Shown here: positions 18,431-27,395 of the stretch, in pieces
Layout: every line of letters begins with the position of its first letter
Numbering within the stretch: position 1 is the stretch's first letter
Assembly (NCBI GenBank): GCA_947497585.1
Contig: CANMHG010000002.1
Location: forward strand, 372,001-436,000
Direction: 5' to 3'
Length of the DNA stretch: 64,000 nucleotides
From: an uncultured Bacillaceae bacterium
GTDB lineage: Bacteria > Bacillota > Bacilli > Bacillales > Bacillaceae_L
Translations under genes and position numbers: made by a program
Notes under the pieces: generated by a model
Told to the model about the DNA's origin: nothing
The model's database searches: none
What the model saw: the letters and a program-made list of their open reading frames with translations, nothing else

Positions 18431-18484
18431 AGTAGGGCCTAAAACACAATGCGTTTATGCATTTGAGTTTTAGGCCCTTTTCGT
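18431..18484. terminator. Bidirectional terminator between pssA and coxG-like gene
   Basis: AGGGCCTAAAAC and GTTTTAGGCCCT form a 12-bp stem with an inner GCAT-containing stem, followed by TTTTCG. Two convergent genes end on either side. Confidence 0.88.
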
Positions 18485-18934
18485 TTATGAGTGCTGAAAT
18501 AGACTTTGTACGTTTTCGGCAAATTCACCCGCTGATTTTGAAAGTGACCCCTTCATAAGTTTAGAGCCCATCGTTGCTAGTTTTCCTGATACCTGTATAT
18601 CCATCTCATAATCCACCATAGTAGCACCAGGCTCAGCATCTGAAAGGTGAACAGTCATTGTATTTTGAAAGAGTCCTACCATTGCAAGTGGCTTCCCAGT
18701 CATCTCTACTGTAAGCTGCTCCTTGTCAATCGCATTTTTTAACTCTCCCGTTGCCTGAAACTTTAATTTCATTAACTGTGCCTTTAATTCCACAACTGCA
18801 TCATACCTTGTTGGAGACACCACTTTTATCTCTTTACATCCTGGTACACATGTAGCCAACTTTTCAGGATTCATAAATACTTCCCAAACATCATTTCTAT
18901 TAGCATTAATTAGAAACTGCTTTTTCACAATCAT
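18485..18934 (-). CDS. SRPBCC / CoxG-type protein
   Basis: This 149-aa protein of the START/SRPBCC fold is most like carbon monoxide dehydrogenase subunit G: VWEVFMNPEKLATCVPGC near the N-terminus, DYEMDIQVSGKLATMGSKLM near the C-terminus. The fold forms a hydrophobic pocket or membrane-binding cup; in CO dehydrogenase clusters CoxG helps recruit the enzyme to the membrane. No cox structural genes are nearby, so the role here is open and the CO link should not be assumed. The chosen ATG (18934) is preceded by GGTGGTGG; a GTG/ATG pair five codons earlier is possible. It is monocistronic. Confidence 0.85.
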   Translation of the reverse strand: MIVKKQFLINANRNDVWEVFMNPEKLATCVPGCKEIKVVSPTRYDAVVELKAQLMKLKFQATGELKNAIDKEQLTVEMTGKPLAMVGLFQNTMTVHLSDAEPGATMVDYEMDIQVSGKLATMGSKLMKGSLSKSAGEFAENVQSLFQHS

Positions 18935-19090
18935 ATTTTCCACCACCATGTATGTATTTTCTTAGATGTAGCTTGTTACATGTGTATTCAATGAAATTAA
19001 GCTTCATAACAAAATCTTTTTTTAGAGTACGAGAAAAACGGTCACTATGTTTATAAGTGACCGCTTTAAACTTCAAACTTCCTATATAAT

Positions 19091-19981
19091 TTAATTTAAA
19101 GAAAAATCACCGGATGTTGTTCTAACCTTCAATTCATGACTAGCATTGCCGATTTGACCGACAACTCTATCTTCTGACTTTTCACTATAATTGAAACCCT
19201 CTACGTTTACAATTCCTTCTCCTGAAGTTCCTTTAAAATCGAGAGAGATTGCACTTGGTTTATTTTTAAAACGTACTTCTACATCACCACTAGTAGCAGT
19301 AAAATTCATATTACCACTCACTTCTTCATTATCTAAGCTTATACTGCCCGAATTTGTATTAACTTTTATATTTCCTTTTAAATTTTCCATTATGACATCT
19401 CCACTAGAAGCAGCTAAATCAAAGAGGCCAGCCTTAGAGTTTATCATTTTTATATCACCACTTGATGTTTCTAACACAAGTTCTTCAGTAGTAATATTTT
19501 CAACTGTAACATCCCCTGAACTTACATTCGTCCTCACTTTACTCAACTGGAGATCCCTCATTTCAATATCCCCTGAAGATGCCTCAATAAGGATAGAATG
19601 ATAGATTTTTTCAGGAAGTTTAAGTGTTAAGTCAAGATCTATCCTAGTAACCCCAACATAGAACATTACGTCTAACTTGTCTAAGGAAACTTCTAACCCA
19701 TCTCCTTTTTGGTCAACTACAAGTTCATATTGGTCTTTAATCTTCTTGCTTACACTCCCACTAAGTTCTAGAATAATGTCATCACCACTAATTGGTTCTA
19801 AGTATAAATCTGTTGAAGATAACTTAACATCGATTGTTTCAATGGAATTTGCTTTTACTTTTTCCTCTTCATATATTTCAACTGTGTTGATTGAAAATAC
19901 ATCAGAAAAACTTGCAGTTGCTACAGAGCCAACTAATCCTACAATTAGTAATACTAACGCACCCAAGACAACCTTTTTCAT
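19091..19981 (-). CDS. DUF4097 beta-strand repeat protein (LiaG/YvlB-like)
   Basis: This 296-aa protein has an N-terminal membrane segment or signal (MKKVVLGALVLLIVGLVGSV) and then a right-handed beta-helix made of repeats. The motif SSGDI/V recurs every ~20 residues (ASSGDIEM, VSSGDVTV, TSSGDIKM, ASSGDVIM, ATSGDVEV, TTSGDFSL). DUF4097 proteins accompany cell-envelope stress regulators in Firmicutes. It overlaps the upstream DUF1700 gene by 4 bases and forms the third gene of a PadR-DUF1700-DUF4097 operon. A role in envelope sensing or repair is inferred from such operons elsewhere, not shown. Confidence 0.88.
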   Translation of the reverse strand: MKKVVLGALVLLIVGLVGSVATASFSDVFSINTVEIYEEEKVKANSIETIDVKLSSTDLYLEPISGDDIILELSGSVSKKIKDQYELVVDQKGDGLEVSLDKLDVMFYVGVTRIDLDLTLKLPEKIYHSILIEASSGDIEMRDLQLSKVRTNVSSGDVTVENITTEELVLETSSGDIKMINSKAGLFDLAASSGDVIMENLKGNIKVNTNSGSISLDNEEVSGNMNFTATSGDVEVRFKNKPSAISLDFKGTSGEGIVNVEGFNYSEKSEDRVVGQIGNASHELKVRTTSGDFSLN

Positions 19982-20535
19982 ACTGCTTTTCCTCCCTTTA
20001 TAACTCGAATATTGAATTTGATGTAGCGTAAAATTAAGTTATAAAAATATCTACCAACATAGATCATTCCTACACTTAATAAGATTCCTATACTACAAAG
20101 TGTTAACGATGCAAAAAATGTAAATGGCAATCCCTCAAATCCATTAAAGAAAATGGATGGAAAGATAGCTAACGGTGATAATGTAAAGGCAATTGCAGTT
20201 AAACATAGTCCAACATATACTCCAAATACTCCTAGAACAGGCCCAAGGATAAATACTAGATTAAAGAAACTAAGACTAATAGCTGCAATAATTGCATTGA
20301 ACATGTTTGGTATGGACTTATCATTCTCAGCTTTCGTCACACGATAATCGGCTAATAAATCTCTAGCAATTACACTAGGGTCACCTAACTCCAAAATTAA
20401 CTCATCTTCACTTCTTCCCTCAGCTAATCCTATCGAAAAATGTTCTTCATAGTCATATAGCATCTCTCTTCGATCATGTTCTGGTACCTTCTCTAAAAGC
20501 CTATTAAGCTCCTTTATAAATCTATTCTTCTCCAT
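19978..20535 (-). CDS. DUF1700 membrane protein, partner of PadR regulator
   Basis: This 185-aa protein has the DUF1700 N-terminal helical domain (FIKELNRLLEKVPEHDRREM, then LYDYEEHFSIGLAEGRSEDE with ELGDPSVIARDLL) followed by about four membrane segments. The family is co-encoded with PadR regulators and probably modulates or anchors the signalling unit at the membrane. ATG 20535 has GAGGAGGG at 8 bases and overlaps the end of the padR frame by 14 bases, so the longer upstream frame is not needed. Downstream it overlaps the DUF4097 gene. Confidence 0.88.
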   Translation of the reverse strand: MEKNRFIKELNRLLEKVPEHDRREMLYDYEEHFSIGLAEGRSEDELILELGDPSVIARDLLADYRVTKAENDKSIPNMFNAIIAAISLSFFNLVFILGPVLGVFGVYVGLCLTAIAFTLSPLAIFPSIFFNGFEGLPFTFFASLTLCSIGILLSVGMIYVGRYFYNLILRYIKFNIRVIKGGKAV

Positions 20536-20851
20536 GTTGATGACCCTCCTCAATAAATTCATTGACAGCACCTGCAAATTGACGCCATTCCTCAACTAAT
20601 AATTTCATATAGCCAATTCCCTTATCCGTTAAGGCATAATATTTCCTAGGAGGTCCTTCAGACGATTCCGCTAAATAGGTTGACACATACTCATCCTTTG
20701 TTAACCTCCGCAATAATGGATATAAGGTTCCTTCTGCCACTTCAATTTTACTTGATATATTTTGAGCCATTTCATAACCATACTGGTCTTTTTTAGAAAT
20801 TAGAATCAACACACATAACTCCAGTGCTCCTTTTTTAAATTGGACATTCAA
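20522..20851 (-). CDS. PadR family transcriptional regulator
   Basis: This 109-aa winged-helix repressor has LELCVLILISKKDQYGYEMA, the recognition region EGTLYPLLRRL, and the wing PPRKYYALTDKG, followed by a C-terminal dimerisation helix. Short PadR proteins of this kind (subfamily with YvaF/LmrR-like size) usually autoregulate and respond to small lipophilic or antibiotic ligands. It is the first gene of the operon with the DUF1700 and DUF4097 genes; GGGGGAG precedes the ATG. The operator was not identified. Confidence 0.92.
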   Translation of the reverse strand: MNVQFKKGALELCVLILISKKDQYGYEMAQNISSKIEVAEGTLYPLLRRLTKDEYVSTYLAESSEGPPRKYYALTDKGIGYMKLLVEEWRQFAGAVNEFIEEGHQHGEE

Positions 20852-20993
20852 GTTTACTCCCCCTACTTATCATTAATCAGTACTAAACATTATCCAATAG
20901 TCATCCATATAAACCCATTTATTTTCCATAATTTACATCTTACAATACACTAGTGAATAATGCAAGGTACTGATTAATATTTTTTCAAAATAC

Positions 20994-21027
20994 AAAAAGA
21001 CGAAACCATTTATGATTTCGTCTTTTA
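20994..21027 (-). terminator. Terminator after yhaN
   Basis: AAAAAGACGAAA and TTTCGTCTTTT form a stem with a short loop, just downstream of the yhaN stop on the minus strand. Confidence 0.85.
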
Positions 21028-21041
21028 TGCTATTAACTTCT

Positions 21042-24000
21042 TTAGACTGTCAATGCTTCCTTACCGTTAATTTCTTTTAATTGATATTCAGTATCTAACG
21101 CAATTTCATTCATAATTTCCACAAGTCTAGAATGGTGAGTGAAGAAGATAATTTGAGTATGATTTGATAGTTCTAATAAGATTTTTAGAGTTTCTTTGGC
21201 ACGAATATCATCAAAGTGAACAAGAATATCATCCACAATAAAAGGCATCGGTTCATTTTCTGATGCATATTTCTCAATACTAGCTATGCGAAGTGCCAAG
21301 TAGAGTTGATCTGTTGAACCATCACTCATTCCCTCAACAGGTACCTTGTCACCATTAGATCTAATCCCCATTAGTACAGGCTGATCCTTCTCGTCATAAT
21401 CAACTTGTAAACCACTGAACGATTGTAATGTTAATCTAGCAAACAGCTCACTCGCCCTACTCAAAATAGGATCTTGATTTTGATTTCTATAGTGCTCTAT
21501 TCCCCTTTGTAACAGTAAAGATGCAAGCTTTAGATTAACGTATTGATCTGTAACATTAGCAAGTTTAGTAAGCAAACTTGTTTTATTTTGTTCTGCAGTA
21601 ACTGAAGATATACTGTTTCCTTGAACCTTTTCTTCATACTCTTTCTTTACAACACCATAGTTCTGTTCCATTTGAGAGCGTAATGGTTCGATTTCCTCGA
21701 GCTTCTGCACAATTTCCTCGATTTGGATTCCTAGCTGGTCATGATTTGCTTCTTTGGACTCCTCCAAAACATCATGTAGTGATAATCCGTTCCCATTTAG
21801 CAGAAGCTCCTCCTCAATGGCTCGAATATCCTTCATGTAATTCTCCTTCAACAGAAACCTTTTTTCAAGATTTTCTAGCTCGTGGACTTCCTGACAATCT
21901 GCCGTATGCAGTAATCCGTTTATTACTGAATTCGCATTTTCTATTTCTTCTTCAGCATTTCTAATAATATCACGAAGCCTCTTTAATTGTTTTTCTAGGT
22001 TTGTCAGTTCAGTACGATCAGTCTGAGCTTTTTGAAGTGCTGCATATAAATGGTTAACAATTAGATCGGTATTTTCAAGTTCCATTTTAATATCAACCAA
22101 ATGTAAAAGGGAGGATACACTATTCTCAAATTGTGAGATTTGTATCTTAACAGCTTTTAGGTCCTTTTCAACCCTCTTAAACTCTTCATAAGTCTTAGAG
22201 CAATCCTCATATTTACTAAGTAGGCTTTCAGCAACTTTTACAGAGATATTAGATGAAATGTTAGTATTTAGGATAACCTCATCCCAATCTTTATTCCAAT
22301 AGCTTATTTTTCTTTTTAAATCATTTACTTTCTGTTCATTCGTATTCAGCCTTCTGTTTATCTCAGATATTCCTTCTATGAGCCTATTTCTTTTCGCTTC
22401 CACTTCTAAAATATTCTTATATTGTCTTTCGGCAATACTTAGTATTTCAGTTAGGGATTTTTCAGAAGATACTTTAGTAAACAGAGATACTGATAGCTTT
22501 AACGTATTATTTAATTGCTCTTTTTTACTTTCTAGATCTTTGATTGACTGTTTGATTTTCTCATTTTCTTTCACAAGCACTTTAATAAATTGAAACTTAC
22601 TTATCCATTCCTTCATTTCTGCAGGAGTTAAAGGTGTAATGGTTGTAGGCTTCCAAAGTTCTCTCCAAGAGGTTTCCCATCCTTTTATATCTTCAAGGAG
22701 TCCTTTCTTCACAAGCTCTATTTCTTGAACCTTCTTTTTACAACTATCAATATCTGATAATCTCTTATTCTTTTCTCCGACCTTTGCTGCTTCGAACCTC
22801 ATTTTATCTGCTATACTATCAGCATTTCTCATACTCTTTTCAAACGTACTTTCACTTGACTCTTCCCACATCGACATTTGTGTTGAGGTATGCGTATTCC
22901 AATTTTTAAGCTTACTATAAATTGACTGCCATTCCTGATCCCGCTGTGTTCGTGCATTTACTAGGATTTCTTCTGAAGGAATTTCCGCCAATGCATCTAG
23001 CTCTCTGATTTTTTCTTCATGTCCCTCAATCAGTTCTTTCTGTGTTGAAAGTTGGTTCTTAACTTTATCCAGCATTTTAGTTAATCGTGTTTGTTCCTGC
23101 TCGTACTTATTTATCGTTTCAGTTAGGATAGCTACTTCAAGCTTCATTAACTCATGATAACTACCACTCCATTGTGGTAACAATGTAACTTCTTCCTCAA
23201 TTTGTAGTTCCTTTTGGTTAAGTTCTGAAATTAATTGAGTAATGGTTTCTTCGATATTTCCAGCACGTTTTACTTGATCAATTACATCTTCCAGCTCCTC
23301 CGTATTAGGCAATTCCGGAAGAGATTCTAATACATTTCTTTTGTTTATCAGTTCTTCTTCAATCTCACTTCGCTCTTTGGTGTATTCCTGAAGTGTTTGA
23401 TCTAGTAGCGGCTTTTCTTTACAAAGCTCACGAATTGTTTCTTTTTTTTCTGAGGTAATTCGAAATGTATCAATATATTCTAGTTCAGCATTCGAAGGGT
23501 CTATTTCCTTCATTACAGCTAGTACCCTTTCCTCTAGAATCCCTATTTCACCTTCTAGTCTAGGAACCTGATTTACCTGATTTTGATAGGACTGCACTTC
23601 ACGGTAGAGAGAGTTGATAGTTGTTGCTTGCTCCAATATGCCAGTAGGTATGGTTATTTTATCAATTTCTAACTGAAGATCTCGTTGTTCATTTTCAGCC
23701 TTCTTTTTATCTATGCTTGCTAAGTTTAGCTTTTGCTGACTATCTTTTCGAATATCTGCAAAGTTTTCTGGCATAGTTGGCAATTGGCCAAGTTCTTCTA
23801 GCTTTTGTCGTAAATCTTCTCGCTTAGCGATTTTAGGGAGTGTTAATTTCAAGCGCTGTAATTTATCTTGTTTACCACGCAGTTCTCTAACCTCTTTACT
23901 AATGGTATCAATCTCACTTTTACCATCCGTGTATCTTCTTTCAAGATCTTTCCATGCTTGTATTTTTAGTTGATACTCCGAAATTTGTTTTTTTAGTTCT

Positions 24001-24569
24001 TTTTCTTCTTTTAGGAGTTTATTAATTTCGGGAGTTGAACCACGTTTTTTGTATAGCTCACCTGACTTTTTGTCTAGGTCTTCAAAAACCTTTCGGAGTA
24101 TGTTAATTCCTGATGCAGCAGAAAATAAGCTTTCACCTAGGTTTCCACCGCTTTGCAATAAGCTCTCTCCGCCTTCACGAAGACGCACATGATCTAGAGC
24201 AAACATATTTAAGAAATGCTCTTCACTGATTCCTTGTAAAAAATGGTTGACCACATTTTCATCCAACGAAGTACCATCAACATCTAGAATTGTATTTTTA
24301 TTTCCTTTTCTACGAACAAATTGTAAGCATTCACCTGTTGATTTTTTTAACTGTCCTTCGATTCGAAGCTTTGTATTACTATGAAGAAATGAATCATTCG
24401 TTTGCTGTGGAAAGCCATAGAGAAAGTGAGTTATTGATCTTAGTGTAGTACTTTTACCTGCTTCATTCGGTCCATATATTAAGTGGAAGTTTTTCATTTG
24501 ATCAAAGTGAAGTTCATAATCAGTGAAATGGCCAAATGCGCGTAAATTTAAGTAATCAAATCTCATCAC
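21042..24569 (-). CDS. yhaN: SMC/SbcC-like AAA ATPase YhaN
   Basis: This 1175-aa ABC-type ATPase has split nucleotide-binding halves around a very long coiled coil. Walker A is GPNEAGKST at 33-41; the signature region EGMSDGSTDQLYLALRIA and Walker B PFIVDDILVHFDD lie in the last 150 residues. YhaN pairs with the nuclease YhaO and is thought to act like SbcC/Rad50 in DNA end processing. It overlaps yhaO by 4 bases (ATGA), the usual coupled arrangement. My recollection is that B. subtilis YhaN is somewhat shorter, so the coiled coil here may be extended. yhaM, next to the pair in B. subtilis, is absent. Confidence 0.92.
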   Translation of the reverse strand: MMRFDYLNLRAFGHFTDYELHFDQMKNFHLIYGPNEAGKSTTLRSITHFLYGFPQQTNDSFLHSNTKLRIEGQLKKSTGECLQFVRRKGNKNTILDVDGTSLDENVVNHFLQGISEEHFLNMFALDHVRLREGGESLLQSGGNLGESLFSAASGINILRKVFEDLDKKSGELYKKRGSTPEINKLLKEEKELKKQISEYQLKIQAWKDLERRYTDGKSEIDTISKEVRELRGKQDKLQRLKLTLPKIAKREDLRQKLEELGQLPTMPENFADIRKDSQQKLNLASIDKKKAENEQRDLQLEIDKITIPTGILEQATTINSLYREVQSYQNQVNQVPRLEGEIGILEERVLAVMKEIDPSNAELEYIDTFRITSEKKETIRELCKEKPLLDQTLQEYTKERSEIEEELINKRNVLESLPELPNTEELEDVIDQVKRAGNIEETITQLISELNQKELQIEEEVTLLPQWSGSYHELMKLEVAILTETINKYEQEQTRLTKMLDKVKNQLSTQKELIEGHEEKIRELDALAEIPSEEILVNARTQRDQEWQSIYSKLKNWNTHTSTQMSMWEESSESTFEKSMRNADSIADKMRFEAAKVGEKNKRLSDIDSCKKKVQEIELVKKGLLEDIKGWETSWRELWKPTTITPLTPAEMKEWISKFQFIKVLVKENEKIKQSIKDLESKKEQLNNTLKLSVSLFTKVSSEKSLTEILSIAERQYKNILEVEAKRNRLIEGISEINRRLNTNEQKVNDLKRKISYWNKDWDEVILNTNISSNISVKVAESLLSKYEDCSKTYEEFKRVEKDLKAVKIQISQFENSVSSLLHLVDIKMELENTDLIVNHLYAALQKAQTDRTELTNLEKQLKRLRDIIRNAEEEIENANSVINGLLHTADCQEVHELENLEKRFLLKENYMKDIRAIEEELLLNGNGLSLHDVLEESKEANHDQLGIQIEEIVQKLEEIEPLRSQMEQNYGVVKKEYEEKVQGNSISSVTAEQNKTSLLTKLANVTDQYVNLKLASLLLQRGIEHYRNQNQDPILSRASELFARLTLQSFSGLQVDYDEKDQPVLMGIRSNGDKVPVEGMSDGSTDQLYLALRIASIEKYASENEPMPFIVDDILVHFDDIRAKETLKILLELSNHTQIIFFTHHSRLVEIMNEIALDTEYQLKEINGKEALTV

Positions 24570-25843
24570 ACTTCCACTCCTGTCTTTGTTAAATAGTAAA
24601 GAATTAAGTCTTCAACATCTTCAATTCTGTTTTTAATACTGTCACTATCATTAAAATTCAGGCTTTCTTCACTATTTCGTAGTTCATATGGAAGTGTTTG
24701 CTGGATATCTTGAAATTCCGACAGCAAATCGTCTAACATGCTTTCATTGTTTCTGGCTTCTTTAATAAATTCTAAAATTACTGCTAGAGGCGTATTCTGT
24801 TTCTTTAGTTCATCGATATTTAAGGATCTTGTTGTTTCAATTTTAACTTTTTCAACCCAAATATCACCTAAACCTACATCCAAAGCAATTGAACGTAAAT
24901 TATTTATTAAATGTTCCTTTGATATTAGTAACTCTTGATGGATTTTACTAGTTCCAAAAATTCGAAATCTAATAGCAAGGAGTCTTCCATCAGCTTTTTG
25001 AAACTTTATCTCTAATAACTCACGTGCTTCATTCATTAATTCATCAATACTCTCAACTTCACTTGCATCGACCTCACAAAGCTCCCAACGCAATACATCA
25101 AGTGATATGTGATCTACGGAATCGATAACGCCTTCTTCAACTTTTACAATTGAGCATCCTTTATCTCCTGTTTCTTTAATATGTCGCCCTTGAATATTAC
25201 CTGGAAATAAGATTACCGGGTCTTTTTCATGTAGCAGTTCTCTTAAATGAATATGCCCAAGAGCCCAATAATCATAGCCTAACCCCTTCATATCCTCCAC
25301 TGAACAAGGGGCGTATGTTTCATGACCTTCTCTTCCAGTAGCACTCGTGTGTAGAATACCGATATTTAAATAACCATCATGTCGTCTAGGGTAATTTTTC
25401 ACTAGATTTTCTTCAACAGCTCGAGACGCAAATCCTTGCCCATGGATAGCAACCCTAAGATCATTATCGATATATGATTCTGCTTCTTTTACAGAAAACT
25501 CAAAAACGTTATCCGGTAGCTTTAATTCTCTTGTAATGAGACTTGCCGCATCATGATTACCACGGATAAGATAAACCTTAATCTTTTCTTTTTGTAAACG
25601 AACCATCTGACTAGCAAAGAATAGTCCTGTGTTATAATCCTTCCAATCACCATCATATAAATCACCAGCGATAATAATGAAGGACACTTCGTTATTAATT
25701 GCTGTATCTATTAAATTTTTAAATGCCTCTCGAGTGGCACTTCTTATTCTATCAACAGGAGCCCCTTCATACTGTTCAAGCCCTGTTAACGGACTATCAA
25801 GATGAATATCAGCTGCATGAATAAACGAAAATGATAAACTCAA
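24566..25843 (-). CDS. yhaO: SbcD-like metallophosphoesterase YhaO
   Basis: This 425-aa calcineurin-like nuclease has the five metal-binding motifs in order: DIHLDS (12-17), GDLYDG, GNHDA, a His in HTSATGREGHE, and GHIHLRE. The family is the SbcD/Mre11 DNA double-strand-end nuclease. The C-terminal ~150 residues are the capping and partner-binding region. It is the first gene of the yhaO-yhaN operon and overlaps yhaN. The start ATG has a GGAGGAAT-type site upstream. Confidence 0.94.
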   Translation of the reverse strand: MSLSFSFIHAADIHLDSPLTGLEQYEGAPVDRIRSATREAFKNLIDTAINNEVSFIIIAGDLYDGDWKDYNTGLFFASQMVRLQKEKIKVYLIRGNHDAASLITRELKLPDNVFEFSVKEAESYIDNDLRVAIHGQGFASRAVEENLVKNYPRRHDGYLNIGILHTSATGREGHETYAPCSVEDMKGLGYDYWALGHIHLRELLHEKDPVILFPGNIQGRHIKETGDKGCSIVKVEEGVIDSVDHISLDVLRWELCEVDASEVESIDELMNEARELLEIKFQKADGRLLAIRFRIFGTSKIHQELLISKEHLINNLRSIALDVGLGDIWVEKVKIETTRSLNIDELKKQNTPLAVILEFIKEARNNESMLDDLLSEFQDIQQTLPYELRNSEESLNFNDSDSIKNRIEDVEDLILYYLTKTGVEV

Positions 25844-26052
25844 AGCTTATTCCTCCTATTATTTCATCCTAACAAAGCAATGTTAGCTTATTTTTCTGGA
25901 AATTCGATTCCATTTAATCTATATCTATTCTATCTCTTTTTCTATGATTCAATCAAGCTTGCAATCAGATTACTTGTTGATTTATAAGGGTTTTTGGATA
26001 TCTAGTAGTTTATGGAAGAATTTAAAATTTTGAAATTTAGTAATATTCTAAC

Positions 26053-26137
26053 TTGGAAAAGTGATGAAGTCAGTGAGCTTGGTCACTTAGGACTAGTCTT
26101 CTAACTTCTATTTTTTGCTTATGACCTCATCTTCCAA
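26053..26137 (+). other. Structured element upstream of the diguanylate cyclase gene
   Basis: TTGGA..GATGA.GTCA..AGC at 26053 pairs imperfectly with GCTTATGACCTCATCTTCCAA ending at 26137, and an inner AGTGA/TCACT hairpin sits at 26072-26087. The result is a long, branched potential RNA fold about 100 bases before the gene. It does not match the c-di-GMP-I riboswitch pattern that I know. The rest of 25844-26239 is AT-rich sequence in which I see nothing else. Confidence 0.35.
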
Positions 26138-26239
26138 ATTTTATAATTTCTTTTTCACGGAAACAAATGTATAATTTAGAAGGACATTCGCACTAAAAAA
26201 TGGAATATATAGAAAGATTGTATTTTAAGGAAGGTTTTA

Positions 26240-27361
26240 ATGATGCTCAATGATTTAGTTATAAACATATCTATTTTAATGTCCTTTACTTTTATATGGC
26301 ATCAACTATTTAGACATAATCGACTTAGTATGAATTCGCCATTAAAAATAAAAATACTCGATGGCTTAATCGCAGGTTTATTAGGGATAATACTAATGCA
26401 CTACAGCATACAGGTTAATGAAATTACTATTTTAGACTTAAGGCATATACCGGTGGTTTTAGTTGCATTCTTTGGTGGGTTTATACCGACTCTAGTATCA
26501 GTCATTGTTATTTCAATAGGTAGATTCTTAATTGCATATAACTTCTCTTCAGTCGTTTCTTTATTTATGATGTTTACAATTGCCTTTGGTGCTAGTTTTA
26601 TAGCAACAAGACTCAAACTCACTCCTTGGATAAAGTGGATGCTTCTACTCGTTTATAGTCAAACAATCTTTTCCTTAGCCTTATACATTGTAGTGGATAA
26701 CTTTAATGAAGTGCTTGATTTCGCTCTTTATCATGTAATATCTACCATGGTCGGAGGAACATTAATTTACCATTTTGTAAACTACATCAGGTTAAACAGT
26801 GAACTATATTTAAAATATAAAGAAAGCTCTCAAAGGGACTCTTTAACTGGCCTATTTAATGTTCGTTCGTTTGATTATTATTACAATTCTATTTTAACAA
26901 AGACAATGGAAACAAAAGGTGACTGTTCAATTTGCATTATAGATGTTGACCACTTTAAGCAAATTAACGATACCTACGGTCATTTAGCTGGAGACCAAGT
27001 ATTGAAACAGCTCGCAAATCTACTAAATAGTTTAACTCGAGAAGGAGATGTCCTATCAAGAAATGGTGGAGAGGAGTTTTCTATTATACTTCCACATTGT
27101 AATCATGAGAAAGCTAGAGAAATTGCAGAACGAATTCGAAGAAAGGTTGAAGAAGAACCATTTTATCTTTCTGGAAACAAACAAATAAACCTCACTGTTT
27201 CTGTAGGTATTGCTGCTTATTATCATGAATTAGAAAAGCCTTATACTCTTTTCCAGGAAGCAGATGATGCTCTTTATCATGCTAAACGAAATGGGAGAAA
27301 TATCGTTTGCTCTTCTACACGATCAAAAAGAGATACACACACGTTAATCTTGAATAATTAA
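26240..27361 (+). CDS. Membrane diguanylate cyclase (5TMR-LYT plus GGDEF), DgcK-like
   Basis: This 373-aa protein begins with about six membrane segments of the 5TMR-LYT sensor type (residues 5-185; VVLVAFFGGFIPTLVSVIV is typical). A GGDEF domain follows at 195-360 and starts at SLTGLFNVRSF. The active site is GGEEF at 276-280, which is functional in this family. A product-inhibition I-site REGD (267-270) lies exactly five residues before it. It should make cyclic di-GMP from GTP in response to an envelope or ligand signal, controlling motility and biofilm formation. Architecture and size match B. subtilis DgcK (YhcK). AAGGAAGG precedes ATG 26240. It is monocistronic. Confidence 0.93.
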   Translation: MMLNDLVINISILMSFTFIWHQLFRHNRLSMNSPLKIKILDGLIAGLLGIILMHYSIQVNEITILDLRHIPVVLVAFFGGFIPTLVSVIVISIGRFLIAYNFSSVVSLFMMFTIAFGASFIATRLKLTPWIKWMLLLVYSQTIFSLALYIVVDNFNEVLDFALYHVISTMVGGTLIYHFVNYIRLNSELYLKYKESSQRDSLTGLFNVRSFDYYYNSILTKTMETKGDCSICIIDVDHFKQINDTYGHLAGDQVLKQLANLLNSLTREGDVLSRNGGEEFSIILPHCNHEKAREIAERIRRKVEEEPFYLSGNKQINLTVSVGIAAYYHELEKPYTLFQEADDALYHAKRNGRNIVCSSTRSKRDTHTLILNN

Positions 27362-27395
27362 AAATACCCCCTAGTATAAACTAGGGGATATTTTT
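27362..27395. terminator. Bidirectional terminator between GGDEF and MATE genes
   Basis: AAATACCCCCTAGT and ACTAGGGGATATTTTT pair around ATAA; the hairpin serves two convergent genes. Confidence 0.88.

Noticed and set aside
18485..18934. Carbon monoxide dehydrogenase cluster
   Set aside because: Only the CoxG-like gene is present; no coxL, coxM or coxS gene lies near, so a CO-oxidising role is unsupported.
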